This document shows, in pieces, positions 35,478 to 43,938 of a stretch of 64,000 bases of DNA. Position 1 is the first letter of the stretch. Every line of letters starts with the position of its first letter. The notes beneath the pieces were generated by a model. The model saw nothing but the letters and a program-made list of their open reading frames with translations, was not told where the DNA came from and did not search any database. The stretch comes from Hydrogenophaga sp. SL48 (lineage in GTDB: Bacteria > Pseudomonadota > Gammaproteobacteria > Burkholderiales > Burkholderiaceae_C). The position numbers and the translations under genes were made by a program. The stretch spans positions 4,898,001-4,962,000 of the forward strand of contig NZ_CP063400.1 of assembly GCF_021729865.1 (NCBI RefSeq), given 5' to 3'.

Positions 35478-35569
35478 TGAACGCGGTGGAACCGGCTTCG
35501 CCGGGCCACTCGCGTTGCCCCCTGGGGGTATGCGGCTACGCGCAGCGAGCAAGCAACGGGGGGGGAGCC
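35478..35569 (-). repeat. three-hairpin intergenic repeat, copy 5
   Basis: Lies between pilT and pilU, starting 4 bases after the pilT stop. The hairpin GGCCCGGCGAAGCCGGTT and CCCCC/GGGGG parts match other copies, but the first hairpin is of the GCTGCGCG type, as in copy 2. Confidence 0.88.
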
Positions 35570-35573
35570 ACGT

Positions 35574-36617
35574 CTACCCTGGGAAATTTTCGGGAATCTT
35601 GGCCTTGCTGCGCGCTTCGGCCGGGCTGATGACGTTGCGTTTCACCAGCTCGGACAGGTTCTGGTCCAGCGTCTGCATGCCCACACCCTGACCGGTCTGG
35701 ATCGCCGAGTACATCTGGGCCACTTTGGCCTCACGGATCAGGTTGCGGATGGCGCTGGTGCCGATCATGATTTCGTGCGCGGCCACGCGACCGCTGCCGT
35801 CTTTCACCTTGCACAAGGTTTGTGAGATGACGGCCACCAGCGATTCGGACAACATGGCACGCACCATGTCTTTCTCTTCGGCCGGGAACACGTCGATGAT
35901 GCGGTCGATGGTCTTGGCGGCGCTGGAGGTGTGCAGCGTGCCAAACACCAGGTGGCCGGTTTCGGCGGCCGTCATGGCCAGGCGGATGGTCTCCAGGTCG
36001 CGCATTTCACCGACCAGGATGGCGTCCGGATCTTCGCGCAGGGCCGAGCGCAGCGCGTTGGAAAAGCTCAGCGTGTGCGGGCCGACCTCGCGCTGGTTGA
36101 TCAGGCACTTCTTGGATTCGTGCACGAATTCGACCGGGTCTTCGACCGTGAGGATGTGGCCGTACTCGGTTTCGTTCAGGTGGTTCACCATGCCGGCCAG
36201 CGTGGTCGACTTGCCCGAGCCGGTCGGGCCGGTGACCAGCACCAGGCCGCGCGGGCGCAGCGCGAGGTCGCCAAAGATCTTGGGCGCGTTGAGCTGTTCC
36301 AGCGTCAGGATCTTGCTCGGGATGGTCCGGAACACGGCGCCGGCGCCCCGGTTGTGGTTGAAGGCGTTGACGCGAAAACGCGACAGGCCTTCGATCTCGA
36401 ACGAGAAGTCGCATTCCATGAACTCCTCATACTGCTTGCGCTGCGCGTCGTTCATGATGTCGTACACCATGCTGTGGACCATCTTGTGATCCAGCGGTTC
36501 GACGTTGATGCGGCGCACATCACCGTGCACCCGTATCATGGGTGGGAGCCCGGCAGACAAGTGCAAATCGGAGGCTTTGTTCTTGACGCTGAAGGCGAGC
36601 AGTTGGGTGATGTCCAT
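35574..36617 (-). CDS. pilT: type IV pilus retraction ATPase PilT
   Basis: A 347-residue retraction motor. N-terminal PAS-like region (KNKASDLHLSAG), Walker A GPTGSGKS at 130-137, Asp box VEDPVEFVH, Walker B/His boxes, and the C-terminal AIRNLIRE motif that is needed for retraction. Divergent from yggS, an arrangement found across many proteobacteria. Confidence 0.96.
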   Translation of the reverse strand: MDITQLLAFSVKNKASDLHLSAGLPPMIRVHGDVRRINVEPLDHKMVHSMVYDIMNDAQRKQYEEFMECDFSFEIEGLSRFRVNAFNHNRGAGAVFRTIPSKILTLEQLNAPKIFGDLALRPRGLVLVTGPTGSGKSTTLAGMVNHLNETEYGHILTVEDPVEFVHESKKCLINQREVGPHTLSFSNALRSALREDPDAILVGEMRDLETIRLAMTAAETGHLVFGTLHTSSAAKTIDRIIDVFPAEEKDMVRAMLSESLVAVISQTLCKVKDGSGRVAAHEIMIGTSAIRNLIREAKVAQMYSAIQTGQGVGMQTLDQNLSELVKRNVISPAEARSKAKIPENFPG

Positions 36618-36655
36618 CCCGGGGTCCCGTGCAGTGTTGGTGTTACAGACTGATT

Positions 36656-37357
36656 ATGACGATCATTTCAGACAATCTCCAAGGGGTTCGGGAGCGCATC
36701 GCGCAGGCCTGCACCGCGGTGGGTCGCGATGTGAGCGCCGTCACATTGCTGGCGGTCTCCAAGACCTTTGGCCCCGACGAAGTGGCGGAGGCGATCAAGG
36801 CCGGGCAGCGGGCTTTTGGCGAAAACTACGTCCAGGAGGGCGTGGAGAAGGTGCTGGCTTTGCGTGCCACCCACGCCGATGCCGGGCTGCAGTGGCACTG
36901 CATCGGACCGGTGCAGAGCAACAAGACTCGGCTGGTGGCGGCCCACTTTGACTGGGTGCAGTCGGTGGACCGGCTCAAAATCGCCGAGCGGCTGAGCGAG
37001 CAGCGGCCGGAAGGCTTGCCGCCCTTGCAGGTCTGCCTGCAGGTGAATGTGGATGGTGGCGCGAACAAGTCGGGGGTCGCGCCCGATGCGTTGTCCGCGC
37101 TGGCCCATGCGGTCGCCGGCTTGCCTGGTTTGCGGCTGCGCGGCCTCATGTGCATTCCCGAACCGGCGCCGGATTTTGACAGCCAGCGTGCATTGTTTCT
37201 GCGCGCGCGCGGCTTGTTCGACGACCTCAACGCGCAGGGCCTGAACCTGGACACCCTGTCCCTGGGCATGAGCGACGACCTGGACGCCGCCGTGGCGGCG
37301 GGCTCGACCATGGTCCGTGTGGGCCGGGCCATCTTCGGCAGCCGGCCCAGGGCCTGA
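36656..37357 (+). CDS. yggS: YggS family pyridoxal phosphate homeostasis protein
   Basis: A 233-residue PLP-binding protein of alanine racemase-like fold I barrel type. The PLP Lys is in LLAVSKTF, with FGENYVQEG, WHCIGPVQSNKTR and SLGMSDDLDAAVAAGSTMVRVGRAIFG as family signatures. It buffers PLP supply and affects amino acid balance; no catalysis is established. ATG at 36656 lies 38 bp from the divergent pilT start. Confidence 0.95.
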   Translation: MTIISDNLQGVRERIAQACTAVGRDVSAVTLLAVSKTFGPDEVAEAIKAGQRAFGENYVQEGVEKVLALRATHADAGLQWHCIGPVQSNKTRLVAAHFDWVQSVDRLKIAERLSEQRPEGLPPLQVCLQVNVDGGANKSGVAPDALSALAHAVAGLPGLRLRGLMCIPEPAPDFDSQRALFLRARGLFDDLNAQGLNLDTLSLGMSDDLDAAVAAGSTMVRVGRAIFGSRPRA

Positions 37358-37367
37358 GAAGGCCTGT

Positions 37368-37922
37368 TTATTTGGCGGGCGCTGCGGGCATCTGAATCGG
37401 TTTGACCGTCCCGCAATCGGCGGCCAGCCACTGCCCCTGGCCGTCGATGGTCATGCTTTCCGGTTTGCCGTTGCGGACCGACTGCATCACCATCTTCATC
37501 GTGTAGGCCTTGTCGCCGTTGAAGGTGTAGGTGCCCTCGCCCGACGACGATGGGTTGGTGCAGACGAACTTCATCTTGAGCGCGCTGGCGCTGCGGGAGG
37601 TGATGGTGCTGGTGCAGTTGCCCTCGGTCTGGGACGGCATTTCGGCGCGGGCCGCCATCTCGGGCGTGATGCAGACCTTGAGGGAGAAGCCGCCACCTGG
37701 GGCCACGCCCATGCCGTTTTTCCCCATCATCGCTTCCATCTGTTTGCGTTGGGCCGGCGGCATGCTGGCCAGCTGCTTCTGCATCTCGGCCATGGCCTTG
37801 TCCATCTCGGGGTTGCCGCCCATCTTGCTCTGGACGGCCCACAGGCCGGGCGCCTGGGTTTGCGCGAAGGCGCTCGCGGAACACAGCAGCAGGCAGGACA
37901 GCAGACGGGAGGCTTTGGGCAT
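37368..37922 (-). CDS. DUF3617-family exported protein
   Basis: A 184-residue protein with a signal peptide (cleavage likely after SAFAQ) and the DUF3617 pattern: PGLWAVQSKM near the mature start, conserved Cys in VCITPEMAA and EGNCTSTITSRS, and a beta-rich second half ending KPIQMP. A Met/Gln-rich helix (~50-85) interrupts the domain. Periplasmic, function unknown. ATG at 37922 has GGAG upstream. Confidence 0.82.
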   Translation of the reverse strand: MPKASRLLSCLLLCSASAFAQTQAPGLWAVQSKMGGNPEMDKAMAEMQKQLASMPPAQRKQMEAMMGKNGMGVAPGGGFSLKVCITPEMAARAEMPSQTEGNCTSTITSRSASALKMKFVCTNPSSSGEGTYTFNGDKAYTMKMVMQSVRNGKPESMTIDGQGQWLAADCGTVKPIQMPAAPAK

Positions 37923-37974
37923 GGAGGGCTCCAGAAGTGGTTTGCTGGGCATTGTCGCCGGCCGATGGCGCTTG

Positions 37975-38448
37975 TCAAAGGGGCAAGCGGCTGCTGTTCT
38001 TCACCTCTTCCATCACCGCGTAGGTGCGCGTCTCGCGCACGCCGGGCAGTTGCCAGAGCACGCTGCCGGCGAAGTCGCGGTAGGCGGCCATGTCGGCCAT
38101 GCGGGTCTTGAGCAGGTAGTCGAAACCGCCGGCCACCATGTGGCATTCCATGATCTCGTCGCGCACCTGCACCGCGGCCTTGAACTCGTTGAACACGTTG
38201 GGCGTGGTGCGGTCCAGCAACACCTCCACGAAGACCATCATCCCGCGGCCGAGCTTGAGCGGGTTCAGCCGCGCTTCAAAGCCCAGGATGTAGCCGTCGC
38301 GCTGCAGGCGCTGGGTGCGCGCCAGCACGGCGGTGGGCGAGAGCGCCACGGCCTCGGCGAGCTTCAGGTTGGCGATGCGGCCGTCGGCCTGCAGAACGTT
38401 CAGGATGCGCAGGTCGATGCGGTCGAGGTCGTGGGTGATTGCGGTCAT
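37975..38448 (-). CDS. Lrp/AsnC-family regulator, likely of putA
   Basis: A 157-residue regulator with an N-terminal HTH (LDRIDLRILNVLQADGRIANLKLAEAVALSPTAV region) and C-terminal RAM effector domain. It is divergent from putA across 105 bp. PutR/BkdR-type Lrp proteins next to putA activate proline catabolism on proline binding, so that job is likely here, though not shown. Confidence 0.88.
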   Translation of the reverse strand: MTAITHDLDRIDLRILNVLQADGRIANLKLAEAVALSPTAVLARTQRLQRDGYILGFEARLNPLKLGRGMMVFVEVLLDRTTPNVFNEFKAAVQVRDEIMECHMVAGGFDYLLKTRMADMAAYRDFAGSVLWQLPGVRETRTYAVMEEVKNSSRLPL

Positions 38449-38553
38449 GGTCAGTGAATTATCCGGTGATTGACAAAAAAACCACCAGAAATTCACCGAA
38501 TGCATCGGCACCATCACGGGATTCACCAACCTCCCCGATTCCCGGAGACATCC
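38449..38553. promoter_or_regulatory. lrp-putA divergent control region
   Basis: AT-richer than its surroundings and contains CGGTGATT (38464-38471) and AATTCACCG (38490-38498), an inverted pair with one mismatch, with related TTCACC at 38522. These are candidate sites for the Lrp-type regulator. Confidence 0.45.
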
Positions 38554-41526
38554 ATGCCCCGCACCACCGACCGCCTGCCTTCCCCCTACCGGCCCGAGAC
38601 CGCCATCGTCGCCCAGCGCCTCGCCGCGCTGCAGGGCGCGCTGGACTGGGCGGCGGCCGCCCACGTGGCCGCGCCCTGGGTGCGCGCCGTGCGCAAGAAC
38701 CCGCCACCGTTCTGGGCCATGGAAAGCCTGCTCAAGGAGTACCCGATCTCCAGCGCCGAGGGCCTGGCCCTGATGCGGCTGGCCGAGGCCCTGTTGCGCG
38801 TGCCCGACGCCGAAACCGCCATCGCCCTGACGGCCGACCAGCTGGGGCGGGCCGACTTTGACGGCGCCGCCGATTCGACACTGGCGCGGCTGTCGTCCAC
38901 TGCCATTGCCATGTCCAAACACTTCCTGCCCGGCGCGGGTCAGGAGCCCGGCCTGATGGCCAAGCTCGGCGCCAAGACCGTGGTCGCCGCCACGCTGCGC
39001 GCGGTGCAGTTGCTGGGCCGCCAGTTCGTGTTGGGGCAGACCATTGAAGAGGGCATGAAGGAAGCCGCCTCGGCGCGCAAGAAGCTGGACCAGCTGCGCT
39101 TCAGCTTCGACATGCTGGGCGAAGGCGCACGCACCGACGCCGATGCGTTGCGCTACCTGGCGAGTTATGAAAACGCCGTCGCCGCGATCGCGCGCACCGC
39201 CTACCCGGCACGCTCGCCTGCGCACAACGACGGCATTTCCATCAAGCTCAGCGCCCTGCACCCGCGTTACGAGGATGTGCAACATGAGCGCGTGATGGAG
39301 GAACTGGTGCCCCGCGTGTGGACGCTGTGCCGCGCGGCCGCAGCGGCCAACCTCAACCTGACCATCGACGCCGAAGAGGTGGACCGGCTGGAGCTCTCGC
39401 TCGACGTGTTCGAGGCGCTGGCGCAGCTGGTGGCCGAACACTGCCCGCAATGGGCCGGCCTGGGTCTGGCGATGCAGGCCTACCAGACCCGCGCGGTGGA
39501 GCTGATCGAGCATGTGGCCGCGCTGGCCCGGCAATACAAGATCCGGTTCATGTGCCGCCTGGTCAAGGGCGCCTACTGGGACGCCGAGATCAAGCGCGCG
39601 CAGGAGCAGGGCCTGCCGACCTACCCGGTGTTCACCCACAAGCACCACACCGACGTGAGCTACCTCGCCTGCGCGCGCGCGCTGTTGGACGCGCCCGATG
39701 CGATCTTTCCGCAGTTCGCCACGCACAACGCGGGCACCATTTCCGCCATCCTGCAGATGGCTTCACGCCATGGCGTGCCGTTTGAACTGCAGCGCCTGCA
39801 CGGCATGGGCGAGGGCATCTACCGCGAGGTGCTGAAGAACCCGCTGGTGGCCTGCCGCGTCTATGCGCCGGTGGGAGCACACCGCGACCTGCTGGCCTAC
39901 CTGGTGCGCCGTCTGCTGGAGAACGGCGCCAATTCGTCCTTCGTGCACCAGCTGGCCGACGAGTCGGTGGGCATGGACGAGCTGCTCATCTCGCCGCTGC
40001 GCCTGGAGCCGCAACCCTCGCTGCCGCTACCGTTGGATCTGTACGGCGCGAAGCGCGCCAACAGCCTGGGGCTGGACTTGGCGGTGGTCCCGATGCGCGA
40101 GCCGCTGCTCACCGCGCTCGCCGGCACGCCGGTGCCCGCTGTGGCCGAGGCGAGCACAGCCGAGGTGGATGCAGCGTCTGCCCAAGCCGTGGCCGCCTTC
40201 GCCGGCTGGAACCACACGCCGGTGGCCGAGCGCGCCGCCACGCTGCGCCGTGCCGCCGATGCGCTGCAACAGCAACTGCCGCGCTTCTGCGCCCTGCTGG
40301 TGAAAGAGGCGCACAAGACCTGGGGCGACGCGGTGTCCGAGGTGCGCGAGGCGGTGGACTTCCTGCGCTTCTACGCCAACGACGCAGAACGCGTGATGGC
40401 GCCGCAGACGCTGCCCGGCCCCACGGGCGAGAGCAACGTGCTGAGGTTGGAAGGGCGCGGCGCCTGGGTCTGCATCAGCCCCTGGAACTTCCCGCTCGCC
40501 ATCTTCATGGGCCAGGTGGCGGCGGCGCTGGCCACCGGCAACACCGTGCTGGCCAAACCCGCCGAGCAGACGCCGGCGGTGGCGCTCGAAGCCGTGAAGC
40601 TGCTGCACGCTGCGGGCGTGCCCGCGAATGCGCTGCAACTGCTGCACGGCCCGGGCGAGACCGTGGGTGCTTCGCTGGTGGCTCAAGCGGGCATCGCTGG
40701 GGTGGTGTTCACCGGATCCACACAAGTGGCCAAGATCATCCAGCGTGCGCTGGCCGCCAAGGATGGCGCCATCGTGCCGCTGATCGCCGAAACGGGCGGC
40801 ATCAACGCCATGCTGGTGGACAGCACGGCCCTGCCCGAGCAGGTGGCGGACGCGGTGGTGCAGAGCGCCTTCCGCAGTGCCGGACAACGCTGCTCGGCGC
40901 TGCGCCTGCTGTGCCTGCACGAAGGCATCGCCGACCACGTGATTGAAATGATCCAGGGCGCGGCGAAAGAAATGGTGGCGGGGAACCCAGCCGAGCTGGC
41001 GACCGACCTCGGCCCGGTGATCGATGCCGAAGCCTTCGACGGTATCGGCCGCCACCTGCAGCGCCTGCACGCCGAGGCCAAGCCCTTGCTGCCCGCCGCA
41101 AGCGCATCGGTCATTCCCAACCTGATCCCGCCGCAGATGTTCGAGGTCAACTCCATCGCCGATGTGAAGGCCGAAATCTTCGGCCCGGTGCTGCAGGTGG
41201 TGCGCTGGGGCGGCGACCCGATGGACGTGATCCGCCAGATCAACGCGCTGGGCTACGGCCTCACGCTCGGTATCCAGACCCGCATCGACAGCCGGGCCCA
41301 GGCGCTGGCCACGGCGGCGCGCGTGGGCAACGTCTACGTGAACCGCAACATGATCGGCGCCGTAGTGGGCGTGCAGCCCTTCGGCGGCGAAGGCCTGAGC
41401 GGCACCGGCCCCAAGGCCGGCGGCCCCAACTACCTGCAACGTTTCTGCGCCGAACAGACGCTGACCATCAACACCACGGCGGCGGGTGGCAACGTGGCTT
41501 TGTTTGCGGGGCCGGCGCTCCACTGA
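38554..41526 (+). CDS. putA: bifunctional proline dehydrogenase / L-glutamate-gamma-semialdehyde dehydrogenase
   Basis: A 990-residue enzyme that oxidises proline to glutamate in two steps. The FAD-dependent proline dehydrogenase part (~80-480) has the RLVKGAYWDAEIKRAQ motif; the aldehyde dehydrogenase part (~530-970) has SPWNFPLAIF, catalytic Glu in AETGGIN and Cys in SAGQRCSALR. No N-terminal ribbon-helix-helix DNA-binding domain is present, so it is a short PutA without self-regulation, consistent with the divergent Lrp regulator. CGGAG precedes ATG at 38554. Confidence 0.96.
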   Translation: MPRTTDRLPSPYRPETAIVAQRLAALQGALDWAAAAHVAAPWVRAVRKNPPPFWAMESLLKEYPISSAEGLALMRLAEALLRVPDAETAIALTADQLGRADFDGAADSTLARLSSTAIAMSKHFLPGAGQEPGLMAKLGAKTVVAATLRAVQLLGRQFVLGQTIEEGMKEAASARKKLDQLRFSFDMLGEGARTDADALRYLASYENAVAAIARTAYPARSPAHNDGISIKLSALHPRYEDVQHERVMEELVPRVWTLCRAAAAANLNLTIDAEEVDRLELSLDVFEALAQLVAEHCPQWAGLGLAMQAYQTRAVELIEHVAALARQYKIRFMCRLVKGAYWDAEIKRAQEQGLPTYPVFTHKHHTDVSYLACARALLDAPDAIFPQFATHNAGTISAILQMASRHGVPFELQRLHGMGEGIYREVLKNPLVACRVYAPVGAHRDLLAYLVRRLLENGANSSFVHQLADESVGMDELLISPLRLEPQPSLPLPLDLYGAKRANSLGLDLAVVPMREPLLTALAGTPVPAVAEASTAEVDAASAQAVAAFAGWNHTPVAERAATLRRAADALQQQLPRFCALLVKEAHKTWGDAVSEVREAVDFLRFYANDAERVMAPQTLPGPTGESNVLRLEGRGAWVCISPWNFPLAIFMGQVAAALATGNTVLAKPAEQTPAVALEAVKLLHAAGVPANALQLLHGPGETVGASLVAQAGIAGVVFTGSTQVAKIIQRALAAKDGAIVPLIAETGGINAMLVDSTALPEQVADAVVQSAFRSAGQRCSALRLLCLHEGIADHVIEMIQGAAKEMVAGNPAELATDLGPVIDAEAFDGIGRHLQRLHAEAKPLLPAASASVIPNLIPPQMFEVNSIADVKAEIFGPVLQVVRWGGDPMDVIRQINALGYGLTLGIQTRIDSRAQALATAARVGNVYVNRNMIGAVVGVQPFGGEGLSGTGPKAGGPNYLQRFCAEQTLTINTTAAGGNVALFAGPALH

Positions 41527-41543
41527 CCTGGCGTCGACCGGGT

Positions 41544-41567
41544 GTCGCCCGCATGACCGCGGGCGAC
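41544..41567 (+). terminator. putA 3' hairpin
   Basis: GTCGCCCGC and GCGGGCGAC form a perfect 9-bp stem with a 6-base loop shortly after the putA stop. There is no U-tract, so it is a weak or Rho-assisted terminator candidate. Confidence 0.45.
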
Positions 41568-41590
41568 CTCTCGATCGCCACAATGCGCGC

Positions 41591-43420
41591 ATGACCACCG
41601 TGCGCTCTCCCCTGCAGGCCCAGCTCGTGCAATGGCTCGTCGACACCGGCGACACGGTGCGCGCCGGTGACCCGCTGGTGATCCTGGCAGCCATGAAGAT
41701 GGAGCACGAGCTGCGCGCCGAATCGGCCGGGCGGGTGGTCGAACGTTTCTTCAGCGAAGGCGAGACGGTGGACGAGGGCGCCGGTCTGCTGCGCCTGGAG
41801 CCCATGGTGCAGGTGCGACCGGCTGCCGAGGCGATCACACCCGAACCGGATGGGGTGCCGCCATCCGCTCACCAGCGGGCCGATCTGCAGCGGCTTGCCC
41901 AACGCACGGCGCAGACCCTTGACGCGGCACGCCCCGAGGCCGTGGCCAGACGCCACGCGCTGGGCTTGCGCACGGCGCGTGAGAACATCGCCGACCTGTG
42001 CGACGACGGCAGTTTCATCGAATACGGTGCGCTCGCGGTGGCCGCGCAACGCAGCCGCCGTTCGGAAGAAGACCTGATCGCGAACACGCCGGCCGACGGC
42101 ATGGTGACCGGCATCGGTTCGGTCAACGGCCTGATCTTCGGCGCCGAGCCGTCACGCACCGTGGTCATGGCCTACGACGCCACCGTGCTGGCCGGCACAC
42201 AAGGCCTGCGCAACCACGCCAAGACCGACCGCCTGCTGGGCATCGCGCTGGCCCAGAAGCTGCCCGTGGTGCTGTTCGCCGAGGGCGGCGGTGGGCGGCC
42301 GGGCGACACCGACATGCCCATCGTGGCCGGCCTTCACGTCGGCACCTTCGCAGCCTTTGCGCGCCTGTCGGGTCAGGTGCCGGTGGTGGGCATCGCAGCG
42401 GGTCGCTGTTTCGCGGGCAACGCGGCCCTGCTCGGGTGCAGCGACGTCATCATCGCCACCCGCCAGAGCAACATCGGCATGGGTGGCCCGGCCATGGTGG
42501 AAGGCGGTGGCCTCGGCGTGTTCCGGCCGGAGGACATCGGTCCGTCGGGCGTGCAACACGCCAACGGCGTGATCGACCTGCTGGTGGACGACGAGGCGCA
42601 GGCGGTGGCTTCGGCGCGTCACTACCTGTCGTTCTTTCAGGGGCGGGTGAAAGACTGGATTGCCCCCGACGCCCACGCCCTGCGCGACCTTGTGCCGGAG
42701 AACCGGCTGCGCGTCTACGACACCCGTGCGGTGATGGCCGGGCTGGTGGATCAAGGCAGCCTGCTGATGCTGCGCGCAGGTTTTGGCGCGGGCATCCACA
42801 CCGCGCTGGCGCGCATCGAGGGCCGGCCGGTGGGGTTGATGGCCAACAACCCGCTGCACCTGGGCGGCGCGATCGACGCCGATGCGGCGGACAAGGCAGC
42901 GCGCTTCCTGCAGCTCTGCAACGCGCACGGTTTGCCGGTGGTCAGTCTGGTGGACACCCCAGGGTTCATGGTCGGGCCGGACACCGAGGCCACGGCCCAG
43001 GTGCGCCACGTCAGCCGCCTGTTTGTCGTTGCCGCCAAGCTGCGGGTGCCGGTGTTCTCGGTGGTGCTGCGCAAAGGCTACGGGCTCGGCGCCATGGGCA
43101 TGACGGCCGGCGGTTTTCACGCCCCGGTGTTCACCGTGGCCTGGCCATCGGCCGAGTTCGGTGCCATGGGGCTGGAAGGCGCGGTGCGGCTGGGGTACCG
43201 CAAGGAACTGGAAGCGGCGCCCGAAGGCGCTCAGCGGGAGGCCTTGTTCCAGCAACTGCTGGCACGCCAGCACGACAACGGGTCGGCCATTCCCATGGCC
43301 ACCACGCTGGAGATCGATGCGGTGATCGACCCGGCCGAGACACGGCGCTGGTTGTCCCTGGGATTGGCGGGGGTGAAGCCCGCAGCGCTCCCGGCGGAAC
43401 GCTTCATCGACACCTGGTGA
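41591..43420 (+). CDS. biotinyl-domain/carboxyltransferase fusion protein
   Basis: A 609-residue fusion. Residues ~1-75 are a biotin carrier domain with biotinylation Lys36 in AMKMEHE. From ~95 on it is an acyl-CoA carboxyltransferase with both crotonase-fold halves (GGGGRPGDTD, MGGPAMVEGGG; later LVDTPGFMVGPDTE, GLGAMGMTAGG). It should take a carboxyl group from biotin to an acyl-CoA or similar acceptor. The biotin carboxylase needed to charge it is not encoded in the window. Separate subunits are commoner; single-chain acyl-CoA carboxylases carry all three domains. Confidence 0.85.
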   Translation: MTTVRSPLQAQLVQWLVDTGDTVRAGDPLVILAAMKMEHELRAESAGRVVERFFSEGETVDEGAGLLRLEPMVQVRPAAEAITPEPDGVPPSAHQRADLQRLAQRTAQTLDAARPEAVARRHALGLRTARENIADLCDDGSFIEYGALAVAAQRSRRSEEDLIANTPADGMVTGIGSVNGLIFGAEPSRTVVMAYDATVLAGTQGLRNHAKTDRLLGIALAQKLPVVLFAEGGGGRPGDTDMPIVAGLHVGTFAAFARLSGQVPVVGIAAGRCFAGNAALLGCSDVIIATRQSNIGMGGPAMVEGGGLGVFRPEDIGPSGVQHANGVIDLLVDDEAQAVASARHYLSFFQGRVKDWIAPDAHALRDLVPENRLRVYDTRAVMAGLVDQGSLLMLRAGFGAGIHTALARIEGRPVGLMANNPLHLGGAIDADAADKAARFLQLCNAHGLPVVSLVDTPGFMVGPDTEATAQVRHVSRLFVVAAKLRVPVFSVVLRKGYGLGAMGMTAGGFHAPVFTVAWPSAEFGAMGLEGAVRLGYRKELEAAPEGAQREALFQQLLARQHDNGSAIPMATTLEIDAVIDPAETRRWLSLGLAGVKPAALPAERFIDTW

Positions 43421-43452
43421 TGGTTCACCCCGCCATCAGCGGGGCGCGCGGT

Positions 43453-43938
43453 TCAGACGAGTTCGCCGAAGGACGTGGCGCGAATGCCCGCGCTGGGCGA
43501 TTGGGGCGCGGTCTGGTTGATGTTGATCCAGAATTCGCACACGTGTTTCATGGCGCTCAGGAACTGCGCGAATTCGGTGGGTTTGGCGATGTAGGCGTTG
43601 GTGCCCGCTTCGTAGGCTCGCTGCAGATCGCTGGGTTCGGTGGACGAGGTCAGCACCACCACCGGGATGTTGCGCAGCGTGTCCGAGCTCTTGATTTCCT
43701 TGAGCACGCCGATGCCATCGAGCAGCGGCATCTTCAGGTCGAGCAACACCAGCACGGGGTTGCCACCCACACGGTCGGAAAAACCATCACGCCGGTAGAG
43801 GTAGTCCAGCGCCTGCATGCCGTCCGACACATGGGTCACCCGCCCATCGAGGCCGTGTCGCGCCAAGGCCAGCTTGGTGAGCTCGGCGTCGTCGGGGTTG
43901 TCCTCAACAAGCAGGATGGCTTCGGCGTTCTTGTTCAT
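43453..43938 (-). CDS. single-domain response regulator
   Basis: A 161-residue receiver protein with no output domain: VEDNPDDAEL acid pocket, phospho-acceptor Asp67 in LLDLKMP, VLTSS and Lys119 in AKP. It is of the Rcp1 type found beside phytochrome-like kinases. Its start overlaps the stop of the multi-PAS kinase gene (ATGA), so the two are co-translated and surely partners. Confidence 0.93.
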   Translation of the reverse strand: MNKNAEAILLVEDNPDDAELTKLALARHGLDGRVTHVSDGMQALDYLYRRDGFSDRVGGNPVLVLLDLKMPLLDGIGVLKEIKSSDTLRNIPVVVLTSSTEPSDLQRAYEAGTNAYIAKPTEFAQFLSAMKHVCEFWININQTAPQSPSAGIRATSFGELV

